A DNA stretch of 64,000 nucleotides, taken from positions 19,530,001 to 19,594,000 of the forward strand of contig JAKSXM010000014.1 of assembly GCA_022575985.1 (NCBI GenBank). The letters run 5' to 3'. This stretch comes from Anagrus nilaparvatae. Taxonomy: Eukaryota > Arthropoda > Insecta > Hymenoptera > Mymaridae. Below the pieces are notes generated by a model. It saw only the letters and a program-made list of their open reading frames with translations, was not told where the DNA came from and made no database searches. Below, one piece after another: positions 47,689 to 58,043 of this stretch. Numbering within the stretch: the first letter of the stretch is position 1; each line of letters begins with the position of its first letter. The position numbers and the translations under genes are program-made.

Positions 47689-49362
47689 CCCATTAATTCC
47701 TAAGAAGAAACTGCATTTGACAGAGCTGTAAAACCTATTCCACTTAGAGCATTTGACTCAAATTAGTAAAATAAAACACAAAAAAAATTTCAAAATGGCG
47801 GACATTTATAAATGGCGGACTAATATGGTGGTCAGAAAAAATTAAATTTTGATATTTTTTGATAAAAATTTGTGTGAATGATATTTTTTGGGTGCTCATT
47901 ACGAATATATAGTTATTTATCAAAAATTTTTAAATGGCGGAACCAAAATGGTCGTTGAAAAACTCGATATTTCGAGATTTTTGACGATTTTGAGCCTGAG
48001 CAGAAACTGTAAGTTATATAACCATAAAACCGGTTTCATTTAGGGCATCTAAACATGTAATGTGAAAAAATATTTATTTATCTATCTATTTTTCAAAAAC
48101 TCAAAATGGCGAGACTAAGAAGAAACTGTAAGTTTCTTCTGTGTTCGCTATATTGATCGGCCATTTTGAATTTTAATAAATAATTTTCATTTTTTCATAT
48201 AACATGTTTAAATGCCCTAAATAAAACCGGTTTTACGCTTATGCTATTTACAGTTTCTTCTCAGGCTCAAAATCGTCAAAAATCTCGAAATTGCGCGTTT
48301 TTCAGTAGCCACATTAGATCCGCCATTTTGAGTTTTTGAAAAATAGATAGACCTTCGTAATGAGCATCCAAAAAATACCATGTACACAAATTTTGAACAA
48401 AAAATAACGAAATTTAGTTTTTCGTGTCCGCCATCTTTATCTACCATTTTGAATTTTTTTCGAAAAAAATTTATATTTTCACATAAAATGTTTAAATGCC
48501 CTAACTGAAACCGGTTTTATGGTTATATAACTTACAGTTTCTGCTCAGGCTTAAAATCGTCAAAAATCTCGAAATTTTGAGTTTTGCAACTGCCATATTG
48601 GTTCCGCCATTTAAAAATTTTTGATAAATAACTATATATTCGTAATTTGCACCCAAAAAATACCATTCACACAAATTTTTATCAAAAAATATCAAAATTT
48701 AATTTTTTCTGACCACCATATTTGTAATATTTTGGAGGAAATATTTGGGGAAATTGTAGGAAAATTGGTTTTAATTGGGTTTATAAATAAATTCACAGGT
48801 GATTAAAATAATAAAATAATTATTAAAACGCACTTATTGAATGTATTATATACAAATAATTAAATGTTAGATTAGTGGACTGTATAAATATAGTTATTGA
48901 TCGCTGGCGTTAAAGAAAAATGAATTGATTTGAATTAATTAAATTAAATTTAAGCACTGTTTTTAGTTCTATGATAACTTTATGTTTAATACGCTGGGCG
49001 GTGCATGACTAAAATTGTCTTACGAGCGCGACCGCCGACGCGACCACAGAATGAGAGCATGAATCGGTTTTATAGAACCGGTGAAAGTTTAACGTGAGAG
49101 AAGGGGCCCTAAAACGGGGGGCCGATAAATCAAATAATTACAATATCACGTAAAACATTATTTACCGCGAATATTCAACATGAAAAAATAGAAAAATATA
49201 ATTTTATAGCTATTGGCCGCAACAATATTAGTCCGCTATTTATAAATGTCCGCCATTTTGAAATTTTTTGTGTGCTTTATTTTACTAATTTGAGTCTAAT
49301 GCTCTAAATGGAATAGCTTTTACAGCTCTGTCAAATGCAGTTTCTTCTTAGGAATCAATGGG
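47689..49362. mobile_element. element C: palindromic, TTAA family, member 2
   Basis: TTAA flanks both sides (47685-47688, 49363-49366), and the inverted ends are CCCATTAATTCC-TAAGAAG and its complement (GGAATCAATGGG). The arms carry ATGGCGGAC and AATGGCGGAAC blocks, CCGGTTTCATTTAGGGCAT and GATTTTTGACGATTTTGAGC. The right side repeats the GTTTAAATGCCCTAA unit twice (about 48208 and 48488), so the arms are unequal. A 502-bp solo LTR interrupts the right arm. Without it C is about 1.17 kb. No coding content. Confidence 0.82.
48723..49224. repeat. solo LTR, 502 bp
   Basis: It begins TGTAATATTTTGGAGG and ends CCGCAACA, with a 5-bp duplication ATATT on both sides (48718-48722, 49225-49229). The opposite arm of element C (near 47818-47835) reads GGACTAATATGGTGG without interruption, which is the empty site. 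It has GC-richer content (GCGACCGCCGACGCGACC, GGGGCCCTAAAACGGGGGG) than its surroundings. No internal region remains, so LTR-LTR recombination removed the body. It is not related to the 998-bp LTRs by eye. Confidence 0.88.
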
Positions 49363-50373
49363 TTAATCGTGTAGGGGCAAAGAAACGCGTTTTTTGAGTT
49401 TTTAAGGGGTGGGGATGAATTCCCCCTCCAGGACAGGACTGATATCGTTAAAAAATAATTTTCTTTGCCTTTTTAGTCCAATTTGAAAGAATTAAAGGCA
49501 GGTATAATTTTTTAATTTCAAAAAAACTGATTTTTCGAAAATATAAAATCAATTTTTGGGCTCTTAAGGTGGTCTTGAGTGGTCATAAGGGTCTAAAAAC
49601 AATAATTAATGAAATATATTTTAGTTAAAATGTATAAATAGATGCTCAAAAAGATTTAGGGAGGTTCCAAAACGAATTTTTCCAATTCTATTGCATTTTA
49701 ATCGTGTAGAGGCAAAAAAACGCGTTTTTTGAGTTTTGAAGGTGTGGAGATGAGCTCCCCCTCTAGGACAAGACTGATATCAGTAAAATATACTTTTTTT
49801 CAAGTTTTTAGGTCAGTTTGAAGAAATTTAACGCTGGTTATTTTTTTTTATGCTCAAAAAACCAATTTTTCGAAAATTAAAAATAATTTTTCGGGTTTTT
49901 AAAATGGTCTTAAAGGTCTAAAACCAATGAAGATTGAAAATACACTCTGTGCCCTTTTTTTCTACGCAACTTTCAGATTAATAGCTCAACACAGTGCGGA
50001 GAAACAAAAAAAAACGCAAAAAACACGATTTTTAAGGTTTTTTAAGGTTTAAGGGCGCCTAATATGGGCTAGGAAGCTAATTCCAACGGCGATCGGTTAG
50101 TTTTTATAATACTTTTCGGATGCAAATAATTTTTTTGAGATTAGGGAGGGGGGCCAAATCACTATATTTATCCGGCAATAGCCTTTAAATGTACTAAAGT
50201 ACATTATCGAAAAATTCGAGAATCTTCGATTTTTTTTTTTTATTTTACGAAAAAAGTTGTAAATTCACAACTTCACAACTAATTTTTGTAAATATTCAAT
50301 AAAAAATTGTAAATTATCAATTTTTCTTTCGAATTCACCAAAACAAATCGTGAATACTCGAATTTTTTGTTAA

Positions 50374-51094
50374 CCGATTACCGCCGGCGCGGCCAAAACG
50401 TGCCGCTTTATTATAATTCTGAAACTTCTGTGTATTATTAGCTCTAAATTTATATCTGAGGGTTTTTGAAGTTGCTGATTTCAAATATGAACTCAAAAGA
50501 GTCATAAAATTTCATCTAGGGGCGGAAAATTAGAGTAAAAAGGGGTGAAAAATCAATTTTAATAAAAGGCTTTATTTTTAATTGAAAAACTCTATCAGGG
50601 GGTTTCTTACGTTGCTTATTTCAAATAAAAGTTTCAAGTAAAGTTTTATGATTTTTTTATGGTGATATTTGAGATCAGCAACCTCCAAAACCCCCGATGT
50701 TTGTTTTACAGTAAGAATAAAGAATTTTATAAAAAAAGAATAAAGAATTTTTAAAAATATTGTTTTTTCACCCCTTTTCACCCTAATTTTCTAACCCTAG
50801 ATGAAATTTTATAATTCTTTTGAGTTAAAATTTGAAATCAGCAGCCTCGAAAACCCCCAGATATAAATTTAGAGCTAATAATACTAAGAAGTTTCAGAAT
50901 TATAATAAAGTGGCACGTTTTGGCCGCAAAATAGGGTAAAAAAGGCATGTTTTTGATGTTTCTAGAAAAATGAACATAAAACTTAATAGCCAATAAGATT
51001 TTGGACCAGAAACCATTTTTTATTTTTATTTTTTATAAAAATTTAACCTGAAAAAACTCAAGTGGCACGTTTTGGCCGCGCCGGCGGTAATCGG
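50374..51094. mobile_element. element D: 721-bp palindromic, TTAA family, member 3
   Basis: TTAA flanks both sides (50370-50373, 51095-51098). The inverted ends are CCGATTACCGCCGGCGCGG and its complement, followed by CCAAAACGTGCC(G/A)C. Inner arms repeat TTCTGAAACTTC against GAAGTTTCAGAA, and AGAGTCATAAAATTTCATCT against AGATGAAATTTTATAATTCT. Non-coding; the minus-strand open frame at 50578-50781 is a by-product of AT-rich repeat. Confidence 0.85.
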
Positions 51095-51221
51095 TTAATA
51101 TACTAAATTTAGTAAATATACGATTTTTTTCGAATATTTACAAATTTTTTCGTAAATTTACTAATTTTTCGAAAATGTTCTAATTTTTTTTGTTAATATA
51201 AGAAAGTTACTTTTTACAGTG

Positions 51222-53905
51222 AAATAAAAATATACTGAAAAAATCTTGTCATGAAATAACATAAAATTGAGATTTATGTTTGAAATAAAAGATTTTTTAC
51301 ACTAGGAAATAAACCCGAGGCTAAAATGAGGATAGACTCACGTTATTAGAATGAATCCTCGGGTTGTAAATAGTCTCTGTTGAGCTAGAGTAAAACCCTA
51401 CAGCAAAAGTTGACCATTGGAATTTAAGTAGACTAAGGGAGTAAAATATAGAATTTGAATGAGTTAAATAGACTTAATAGTTTTAAATTGTTTCTGAGAG
51501 AAAATTTTCTTCATAGAATTAAAGTAACTTCTCCTTTAACAGTTGATCCTGGAGTAGAAATAGACTACAGCAATAGAAAATAAAATTTTGTCAAATTGGA
51601 CTAAAAGTCTCGCAAACTAAAAAAGTGACTCGGGAAAATTTGTTCCGTTGAAGTAAAAGTGAGCTTCTGCTGTATAAGTTGAATTATACTCCTACAACCT
51701 ATTTACAACCCCAAAGATAAACTTTATAGCAAAATTTCTGATTTTCTAATCACAAAGGAATCTCTAGGAAGAATTTTTAAAAAACCTTAATTCTACTTTT
51801 CTAGCCTATGCATTCTTTTTTATATTTTTAAGACTATTTTCGAAGAAATACCGTTGAAAAAGAAATTGAATATAGTTCCGAGTAGAGTGCGTCTAGAGAG
51901 CTAATTTTTTTTCATGAAAAGTCTATTTTTAATGAAGCAACAATTTTACTTTACCCTTCTGGGTCCTATATTTACACTTCTATAGTCTCTTTTTAACCCG
52001 AAGAACAAATATTACATTGGATTTTTTTTTAAATTTTATCACTTTTTTCTTCCGAGGGTCATATTTTCTCCTCTGTATGCCTTTACAAACCAAAAACCTT
52101 TAAATAATAATTTTACTTTTCAGTGAATTTTATAAATTAAGCAATCCTATTATTTGAATTACAAAATAAATTTTTTTTTTTTAATTTTATCATTTTTATT
52201 CATGAATGCATCTCAATAAGTGATTAAAATATTATAATAAACCTAGAGAGATCTGCATTGTTCTGCTTCAGAGATTCAATCAGATTAAATATGAGCTTGG
52301 GCAAAGTTTAATCTGGTGATATTTTATTATAGTTTTATAGTCAATTTACATTTTAAATTTCAAAAATCAATTTCCTTACTTATTGTTATACTATAGTAGT
52401 ATAAAACACATATTGATATGGATCAGTTTCTTTACGTTCATTAAAGTATATTATTTGTTTAGCATCATATATGAAATCCTGTTATCTAAAACTTAAGATA
52501 CTATGCTGATATTTATGCTTGTCGTACTAGTTTGAGTTTGTATTTGTGTTATAACATATATCGTCAAAGTACCACATTGTCTTAAATTATTTTAGTGGAT
52601 GAGGGATAATTGATTCTCTATTTATCACGTTTTATCTTATTTTACAAACAAGAACATTGATAAAGACTGTCGTATAAAATAAGTTAAAGAAAACAGAACC
52701 CTTTAAAATTACTAGTGACATAATAAAATTTTAAAAACTAAAAATCAATTTATAGATTTTTCTTTTAAGCAATGAATGACATAATAAAAAAAATATATTG
52801 CAGGTAATTTAAGAAGATTACATAAAATATAATACAATTTTTTTAAAAAAAGCATTCAAGCTGCTAACGAAACATCTTGTTAAAATTTTATTTATATAAT
52901 ATTACCCTTACAATTCATAAATATACGTTAAAAAAACTCTTTAATTAGTAATTTTTATAAATTTATTACACTTCATTATAAATATTGCTAAGAAAAGCTT
53001 TTTTTTAGTTTTTAAAGTTTATTTACTAACTTATTAAATTATATCATAATAAAGTAAGCATATAAAAGTTTTGGATTTATCTATAGCTTTTTTATCTATT
53101 TTCTTGTTTTTTTTATAAAAAAATAAATTTATAATAATGTAATCCAATACTTATCTCTTACATAGGTACATAAAATCTAGTAATTTTTTGCTTCCAAGAT
53201 TTATTTTTTTCCTCCATAAAAAATATTTTTAAAAAATAAACAAATAAATGTTAAGGCTTTCTGCTCTTATATATTTATTTTTACGTGTTTATTGAAAACG
53301 TCAATTTATTATTTGTTATGAACATAGCTATTAGGTATAATCACTAGTTTCATAAAGTTCCTCATAAAAAAAAGCAATTAGGAAAAAACTGTATTGACAT
53401 TTTCCACTACAGAGTATAAGAATTTCACACTTCATTAATATTTTTTCAATATTAAAGATTGATCTTAATTTAAAAAAAAAAAAGGAAATGACAATATTTA
53501 TTTTCGTTAGAATTATTTTTTTTTGCTATAAAATATATTATTATTAAAAATTTCAAGAATTAAAATTAATTTCAAAAATGATTTACATCGCTATAATAAA
53601 TGAAGTTTAATTTAACTACTTTTCGTAGAATTAATTAGGGACAAATACTCTATTAATAAATGTTTTTAATCAAGTAGAATATATTATAGTCTTATTCTTA
53701 GCTTAATTTATCTAATATAACCCTTCATGGGTTATGATCAAGAATGTGAATGAAGCGATCGAATATTTGTTAAAATATTTATGAAAATTGTATTTTCCTG
53801 GGTGATAATAATGTTTATTAAACTTAAACAGATTAAAACAATATGTTTATACATCAAAAATGCACATTAAAATATTGTTTTCATATTTATAATAAATAGT
53901 TAATA
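51222..53905. other. 2.7-kb stretch without supportable genes
   Basis: The 51300-52090 part is somewhat richer in G+C, with repeated short words (AGTAAAA, TTTACAACCC, GGGTTGTAAATAG at 51363 against CTATTTACAACCCC at 51700), so it may be a decayed repeat. The rest is AT-rich. No exon with clear splice sites was recognised. Confidence 0.4.
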
Positions 53906-54130
53906 GGGGTGTGCGTTTACCCGAAAGATGGGTTGGGTACCCGAAATTTCAGGGTTTTCGCTTCGACGTGGGTTAAGTTTATGGTATCCAAGAAAGCTTT
54001 TGATTCAAAACTGCAACTGCGGACCTTTTTCGGGAAGTTTTAAGTTACACGCAAAATCTGATTTGCAAAAGTCTGACAAAAAAACGATATTTCTGGTACC
54101 TGACTTGAATTTGTGGTGACTGTACACCTC
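53906..54130. mobile_element. hAT-like MITE, GGGGTGTGCG family, copy 2
   Basis: It starts GGGGTGTGCGTTTACCCGAA, then GGGTTGGGTACCCGAAATTT as in copy 1 (26219-26445), and ends GGTGACTGTACACCTC. It is 225 bp against 227 bp. The flanks ATAGTTAA and TAGTAATT are similar but not identical. The plus-strand open frame at 53928-54119 is not a gene. Confidence 0.68.
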
Positions 54131-54239
54131 TATAGTAATTAGCTATTTATTTTTATATCCCTGGTTACGATTACTTGTGTTATTCTTCTCTTTTTTTTGC
54201 TCATTTATACCAATCTTGATGTGCTAATATTCATACAGA

Positions 54240-55470
54240 TTTTATCTAATTTGAAGAACAGGTATGTATATTTTAGTTGCACCAGATTGCACCTGTCCAT
54301 TAAATATTTAATTTTTCAAATGCACTAAAAGGAAACTAAAAAATATTAAGAAATTTTTATCAGTCCATATTATATGTACCTTCAAGAAGATGTATATAAT
54401 TCTTATCGCCAAGTTTTACGCTCAGGTGATCATATATAATATTTCAAAAACAGTATCACTGCATATAATTCTGTAGAGTATGAATCATCTTTAGATCTTA
54501 TATAACTGCATCCTCATTGTCATAAGAAATTAAACCACTCGTATTCATTGGATTTAGTATTTACCATTTACCAGCTTGGGTTTAGCTCGTTATCTACACT
54601 CTGAAGACTATAGCAAAAGTCGATGCTAAACATCACTCTTCTGCATCTTTTTCTACCATTGATAGTATTTCTTTTGATTTCAATGTATATTACCCTACAA
54701 GGTACAATTTCTGCAAAATAGATGCAGATTTAATGAATTACTGCCTTAGCTTTCTTAGTTCGTTTGATTACATAAATTTTGAACTTTTTTCCTTTGATAT
54801 TTGTATTTTACAAATTTTATTTTTTACAGAATGAATTAATTGATTTAACAGTACCTAAATTTCAGGTTCGGCATAAGTCTTTTCCTGAATGGTATGGTAA
54901 GGATTTAATTAATTATATTTTATTAATGAAAATATGTCATTCTTAGTGCAAATTTACTGGAAATTTTGAATATTTTATTGAATTTAAAAGACTTCAAGCC
55001 CTATGTAAATTTCATTCCAGGCCCTGCTATAAAAACTTTATTTTTAGAGTTAAAAACTCAATTTCACATGATATAAAGTATTTTTGGAGATATATTAGTA
55101 GCCTACAAAATTGCTCTTCTACTCCATCAATTTACCATCAAAATGACTTTACATCAGATGATAATAATGTAATTGCTAACATGTTCTCTAAACTTTTGAA
55201 TTCGGTATGCAATCCACTTACTGAGTCCTCTTTGAATTTTAATTTTTCACCTACTCAATGTATTTAAAACAAATTTAATATAAATGTTGAAATCCTTACT
55301 TTAGCCAGTGAATAACTAAAAAATTCTAATATTATGGGGCCGGATTATGTTTCGGAATCTTTTGTTAAAGCATATTTTCATCATATTATTTTACCTCTCT
55401 TATTAATATTCTCAAATTCATATCCCACCCATTTGGAAACTTGATTTTTTTTAAAAAGTACTTAAAAGAT
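54240..55470 (+). pseudogene. non-LTR retrotransposon, endonuclease C-terminus to RT start, decayed
   Basis: The plus strand carries traces of the endonuclease end (SLDLVFTIYQLG) and then the linker typical of Jockey-group polyproteins: VRHKSFPEWYGKDLINYIL, GNFEYFIEFKRLQALCKFHS, NSISHDIKYFWRYISSLQ, DDNNVIANMFSKLLNSVCNP and NFNFSPTQCI. The start of the RT follows (LKNSNIMGPDYVSESFVKAY, HHIILPLLLIFSNS). In-frame stops are scattered, and the element ends abruptly near 55470. Confidence 0.8.
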
Positions 55471-57195
55471 AAAAAAAGTCAAAAAAATCACATAATTATA
55501 GGTGACATAAATATAAATATTAGAGTGGACCTATTTTTGGACTTTGTAGAAAAACTTTGCTCCCCGGGTGTTTTTGTGAAGTTTTAGTCATAAAAAGTTC
55601 CCAGTTCTAAGAATTTTGCTTTAGCCCTGCAAAAACACGTGCCTGTAACCACATCAATTTTCCCATTTAAATAACATGGGAATTTTGAGTTTTTAGCAAT
55701 ACAAATTTTCACAAAAGCCAAAAAGCGTTTTAAAATGCTAATTTTTACTGGAAAACATACTTTTATATGTTGTAAAGACATACAAACCGCCCTGCATTCA
55801 TTTCAAAGGGAATTTTGGGGCTAGAAACGCAATTTTACCGAGTCCCAATTTCAGGGTTTTCAAAAAAAGTCAATTTTCATCATTATCTTTGAAAATTAAT
55901 ATCTTAAAAATTAATTATAGTAAAGAGACGAGTAAAAAATTTTTGGAAAGTTGAAGCTTGTAAAAAATTATTAAGGCCTTTAAAACTCAATTTCGTCAAA
56001 ATTTACAATTTTGGCAGCAATTTAAATAAATTTAAAAATTGGTCATTTCGGGTCAAAAATTACCAGTAGGTTAATTGACTATAGCGCTAAGAGAAACAGT
56101 GATTAAAATATACGGCTTACATCGTTTGAAAGGTGACACTTATACCAAAAAAAGTGAACCAACCAGAAGTGTTTTGGTTAATTTTTGAGGTTGTAGCTTT
56201 TTATCGAAAATTACCGAAAAACCCTGTTTTATAAGATTGAGCAAACATGTAAATTTGCGTTTCTAGGCCCAAAATTCCCTTTGGAATGAATGCAGGGCGG
56301 TTTGCATGTCTTTACAACATATAAAAGTATGTTTTTCAGTAAAAATTAGCATTTTAAAACGCTTTTTGGCTTTTGTGAAAATTTGTATAGCTAAAAACTC
56401 AAAATTCCCATGTTATTTAAATGGGAAAATTGATGTGGTTACAGGCACGTGTTTTTGCAAGGCTAAAGCAAAATCCTTGGAACCGGGAACTTTTTATGAC
56501 CAAAACTTCACAAAAAAACCCGGGGAGCAAAGTTTTTCCACAAAGTCCAAAAATAGGTCCACTCTAATAAATATATTAGAAATAGATAAAGAATCAATAG
56601 AATATTTAACGAACATGCTTCAAAATGAGTACGTAAGCGGCATAAATACGGTAACCAGACCAAACAAAAATGGTGGTACTTGCATAGACCATATTTTTTA
56701 TAGACTGACAAAAAAAAAAATGCAGTAACATATAATATTCAAAACCAAATAACAGATCATCACATGGCCGCTATCAGCATACAATCTTATACAATACCAA
56801 ATGAGAATAAGAAAAAATTATACAAATTTAATTACAAAAAAATGTTAACATTAGCTATAAATACAAATTGGGGGGAAATATACCAAATAGGGAACGTAAA
56901 TGAAGCAACGAATTTGCTTATCAAAAAAATAGTGGAAATTCAAAACGATTCAAGGGTCAAAATAAAAAATAAAAGTAAAAATGAACCAAAAAATGAATGA
57001 GTAACCAAAGGTATATTAAAATCTAGTAAAGTCAAACAAAAATTATATAAAGTTTGGAAAGATGATCCAACAAATGGGCTAAAGAAAAAAAGATTTGTAA
57101 AATATCAATATATATTTAAAATAATGATAAAAAAAGCGAAAGAAATTAACTTAAAAAGACAAGTAGAAAACATAAACAATACCACTTTACTTTAG
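55440..57195 (+). pseudogene. second non-LTR endonuclease fragment, split by a foldback
   Basis: The plus strand reads KSQKNHIIIGDININI up to 55520, then after the foldback continues LEIDKESIEYLTNMLQNEYV and NKNGGTCIDHIFYRLTKKK (56570-56728). A frameshift follows near 56720, then ITDHHMAAISIQSYTIPNEN and the linker (YKFNYKKMLTLAINTNWGEI, WVTKGILKSSKVKQKLYKVW). GDxN, CIDHIF and TDHHMA are the conserved endonuclease motifs. The foldback entered right after the GDININI motif. The combined open frame 56306-56728 is a chance fusion of foldback and retroelement sequence. Confidence 0.82.
55523..56564. mobile_element. 1.04-kb foldback inside a retrotransposon endonuclease
   Basis: The inverted ends are GAGTGGACCTATTTTTGGAC and GTCCAAAAATAGGTCCACTC, flanked by TA (55521-55522, 56565-56566). 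The arms 55523-~55860 and ~56215-56564 are complementary over long blocks (GTAACCACATCAATTTTCCC against GGGAAAATTGATGTGGTTAC). The spacer is AT-rich. No transposase. Confidence 0.88.
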
Positions 57196-57830
57196 TTGTT
57201 TACTTAATTTATAAACAATTTATTATTCAATGAAAATTTGTTTAAAATTTGTATTGGAATATTGCTAAGGGTAATTACGCCCGTTTAATATAAATATATA
57301 AATTATAATATTAATTTTCAAAAAAATTTAATCACTAACATTAAAAGAAAACTTTAACAAGCTTTTGTAAATTTATTAATCATTATTTTATGCATTAATT
57401 TTATTTACTACTTAATCCTGCAGATATAGTTAAAATAAAATATCTAATAATAGTAAAAAAAAAAACATCACAAAAATCAATGTTACTAGAGATAATAGCA
57501 TAAGCCTAAAATTTTACTGAATTAAAAAATAAAACGACAATTGTTTTATAAAAAATAATCCACTTTATTAAAATAAATTTTTATATGTGTTCTTTATACC
57601 ATATTGATTTTTTACTTAACAATTTAAATATTTATTTGTATTTTTTTTTTTTTTTATAAAGTTTTATCGTTTATAAAAAGTAGAAAATTTATGTATATTC
57701 GACAATAATAATAAAAATAAACATATTTAAATATCAAAAATAAAAAAGTAGGTCAATATCTTCTTACCATAAAAATAATGTAATATTTATTTTAATGAGG
57801 TGTATTATTGTATTTTTATAGGATATTATA
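57196..57830. other. no gene seen
   Basis: AT-rich, low-complexity sequence downstream of the arylsulfatase-like exon. Confidence 0.4.
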
Positions 57831-57833
57831 AAT

Positions 57834-57839
57834 TTTATT
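57834..57839 (-). promoter_or_regulatory. polyadenylation signal of the arylsulfatase-like gene
   Basis: AATAAA on the minus strand about 51 bases past the stop codon. A second AATAAA overlaps the sequence just after the stop (57883-57888), so the site used is uncertain. Confidence 0.4.
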
Positions 57840-57889
57840 CAATAATAATAATTTTTTTTATTATTAATTAATAAATTTTTCATTTATTA

Positions 57890-58043
57890 TTATACTTTAA
57901 TTTCGTAATCTCCAAAATTATTCCATGTGTGATTCCAAAATTCTGGATTACCATTATTGTCGTATGGAAGATTCGCAGGTGGTATTGCTGTTGAATTTAT
58001 TTTTTCTAGTTCCTCTTCTAATATTTTTAATACATCAGGATAC
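57890..58043 (-). CDS. last exon of an arylsulfatase-B-like gene
   Basis: The minus strand has an AG acceptor (58044-58045), then one base of a split codon and 50 codons to a TAA stop. The peptide includes YPDVLKILEEELEKINSTAI, PPANLPYDNNGN and PEFWNHTWNNFGDYEIKV. A C-terminal block with YPDVL, a Glu-rich helix, PP and W-x-x-TW-x-NFGD is what I associate with the insect arylsulfatase B family (lysosomal or secreted sulfatases that remove sulfate from glycosaminoglycan sugars). The catalytic C-x-P-S-R motif lies far upstream in such proteins and is not in this exon. The rest of the gene should lie at higher coordinates, but no other exon was recognised up to 64000, so a long intron is implied. 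Confidence 0.68.

Larger units (their letters stand above)
41306..50183. mobile_element. element B: palindrome interrupted by an LTR element and element C
   Basis: The ends are GGCTATTGCCGGATAAATA and TATTTATCCGGCAATAGCC. The left arm is 41306-41389 plus 46957-47688 (split by the LTR element) and mirrors the right arm, 49363-50183. Shared blocks include GGCCCCCCTCCCC, AACCGATCGCCGTTGGAATT and AAAAACGCGTTTTTT. The arms meet at ACACGATTAATCGTGT, whose central TTAA is where element C is inserted. With the insertions removed B is about 1.6 kb and non-coding. Confidence 0.85.
41193..51221. mobile_element. 10-kb nested composite, outer element A (CACTGTAAAAAG family)
   Basis: The outer ends are CACTGTAAAAAGTAACTTTC at 41193 and its complement ending GTTACTTTTTACAGTG at 51221, followed inward by the same AT-rich units seen in the 1.5-kb copy at 32654-34187. 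Without its insertions A would be of similar or smaller size. It now contains element B (41306-50183) next to its left end and element D (50374-51094) near its right end. The left flank is TA, but the right flank reads AAA, so the duplication is decayed. It carries no transposase. Confidence 0.82.

Noticed and set aside
47815..48450. Open frames around the ATGGCGGAC repeats as coding units
   Set aside because: They recur in both arms of element C on opposite strands and have no protein-like conservation between copies.
56306..56728. 140-codon open frame as a novel gene
   Set aside because: It fuses the right arm of a foldback to a retrotransposon endonuclease fragment across the TA insertion point.
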